Shown in pieces: positions 40,037-40,048 of a stretch of DNA of 40,048 bases (its first letter is position 1; every line of letters begins with the position of its first letter). The stretch comes from Streptococcus infantarius subsp. infantarius ATCC BAA-102 (GTDB lineage Bacteria > Bacillota > Bacilli > Lactobacillales > Streptococcaceae): NCBI RefSeq assembly GCF_000154985.1, contig NZ_DS572686.1, forward strand, positions 1 through 40,048. The letters run 5' to 3'. The notes beneath the pieces were generated by a model. That model saw only the letters and a program-made list of their open reading frames with translations, did no database searches and had not been told where the DNA came from. Position numbers and translations under genes: made by a program.

Positions 40037-40048
40037 AAGCGTCAAAGA

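Overview
The window is low-GC Firmicute DNA. Its chromosomal part has typical Streptococcus gene order (pnp, sseB-like, cysE, cysS, mrnC, rlmB, yacP/rae1, degV, panE-like, rplM, rpsI). Species cannot be fixed from sequence alone; a bovis/equinus-like streptococcus is only a guess.

Region 1 (1-12525) is the host chromosome, all on the + strand. It holds the 3' end of adhE, a small GlsB-like membrane protein, and the RNA-decay/cysteine/translation cluster from pnp to yacP. degV follows, then two decayed genes (a frameshifted membrane protein and an HTH regulator with an early stop), a PanE-like reductase, and rplM-rpsI behind an L13-type leader.

Region 2 (12526-29835) is a composite, decayed element inserted at the 3' end of rpsI. 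It begins with a tyrosine integrase and excisionase and the remnant of a conjugation module (a lysozyme-CHAP hydrolase, a small ORF, and the tail of a TrbL/VirB6-like protein). It then switches abruptly at about 16208 to a 7.3-kb block of chromosome-like streptococcal genes. This block contains a truncated aldo/keto reductase, a broken YoaK/DUF1275 gene, a nitroreductase, an orphan PTS EIIC, a DUF915 hydrolase, and an Rrf2 regulator with a dioxygenase-like VOC protein and a second nitroreductase. A second broken aldo/keto reductase closes the block and is fused to the tail of a DUF262/DUF1524 gene. After that come a copper cassette (copY-copB) bounded by IS-like inverted repeats, a cadmium cassette (cadD-cadX), and two gene stubs.

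Region 3 (29836-39698) is a second, more compact element in tandem at a duplicated rpsI 3' end. It has the order integrase, excisionase, MobT-like relaxase, candidate oriT, and TcpA/FtsK-like coupling protein. This is the layout of an integrative mobilizable element. Its cargo is an interrupted regulator-like gene, a 75-codon remnant of a type III DNA methyltransferase, a 1009-residue SF2 helicase with a possible C-terminal nuclease motif, and a small Cys-containing protein. The helicase is the best candidate for an undescribed defence function.

Region 4 (39699-40048) is host chromosome again. It carries a strong terminator that probably served rpsI before insertion, then one complete consensus promoter and the start of another, as expected upstream of a stable RNA operon.

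The regulatory DNA is informative. Three promoters of the Rrf2/dioxygenase/nitroreductase group share a TTGTAA-N9-TTACAA box. The cop and cad promoters overlap their own operators. Several core genes use extended -10 promoters placed directly behind a terminator, and one of these (rlmB) appears to give a leaderless mRNA.
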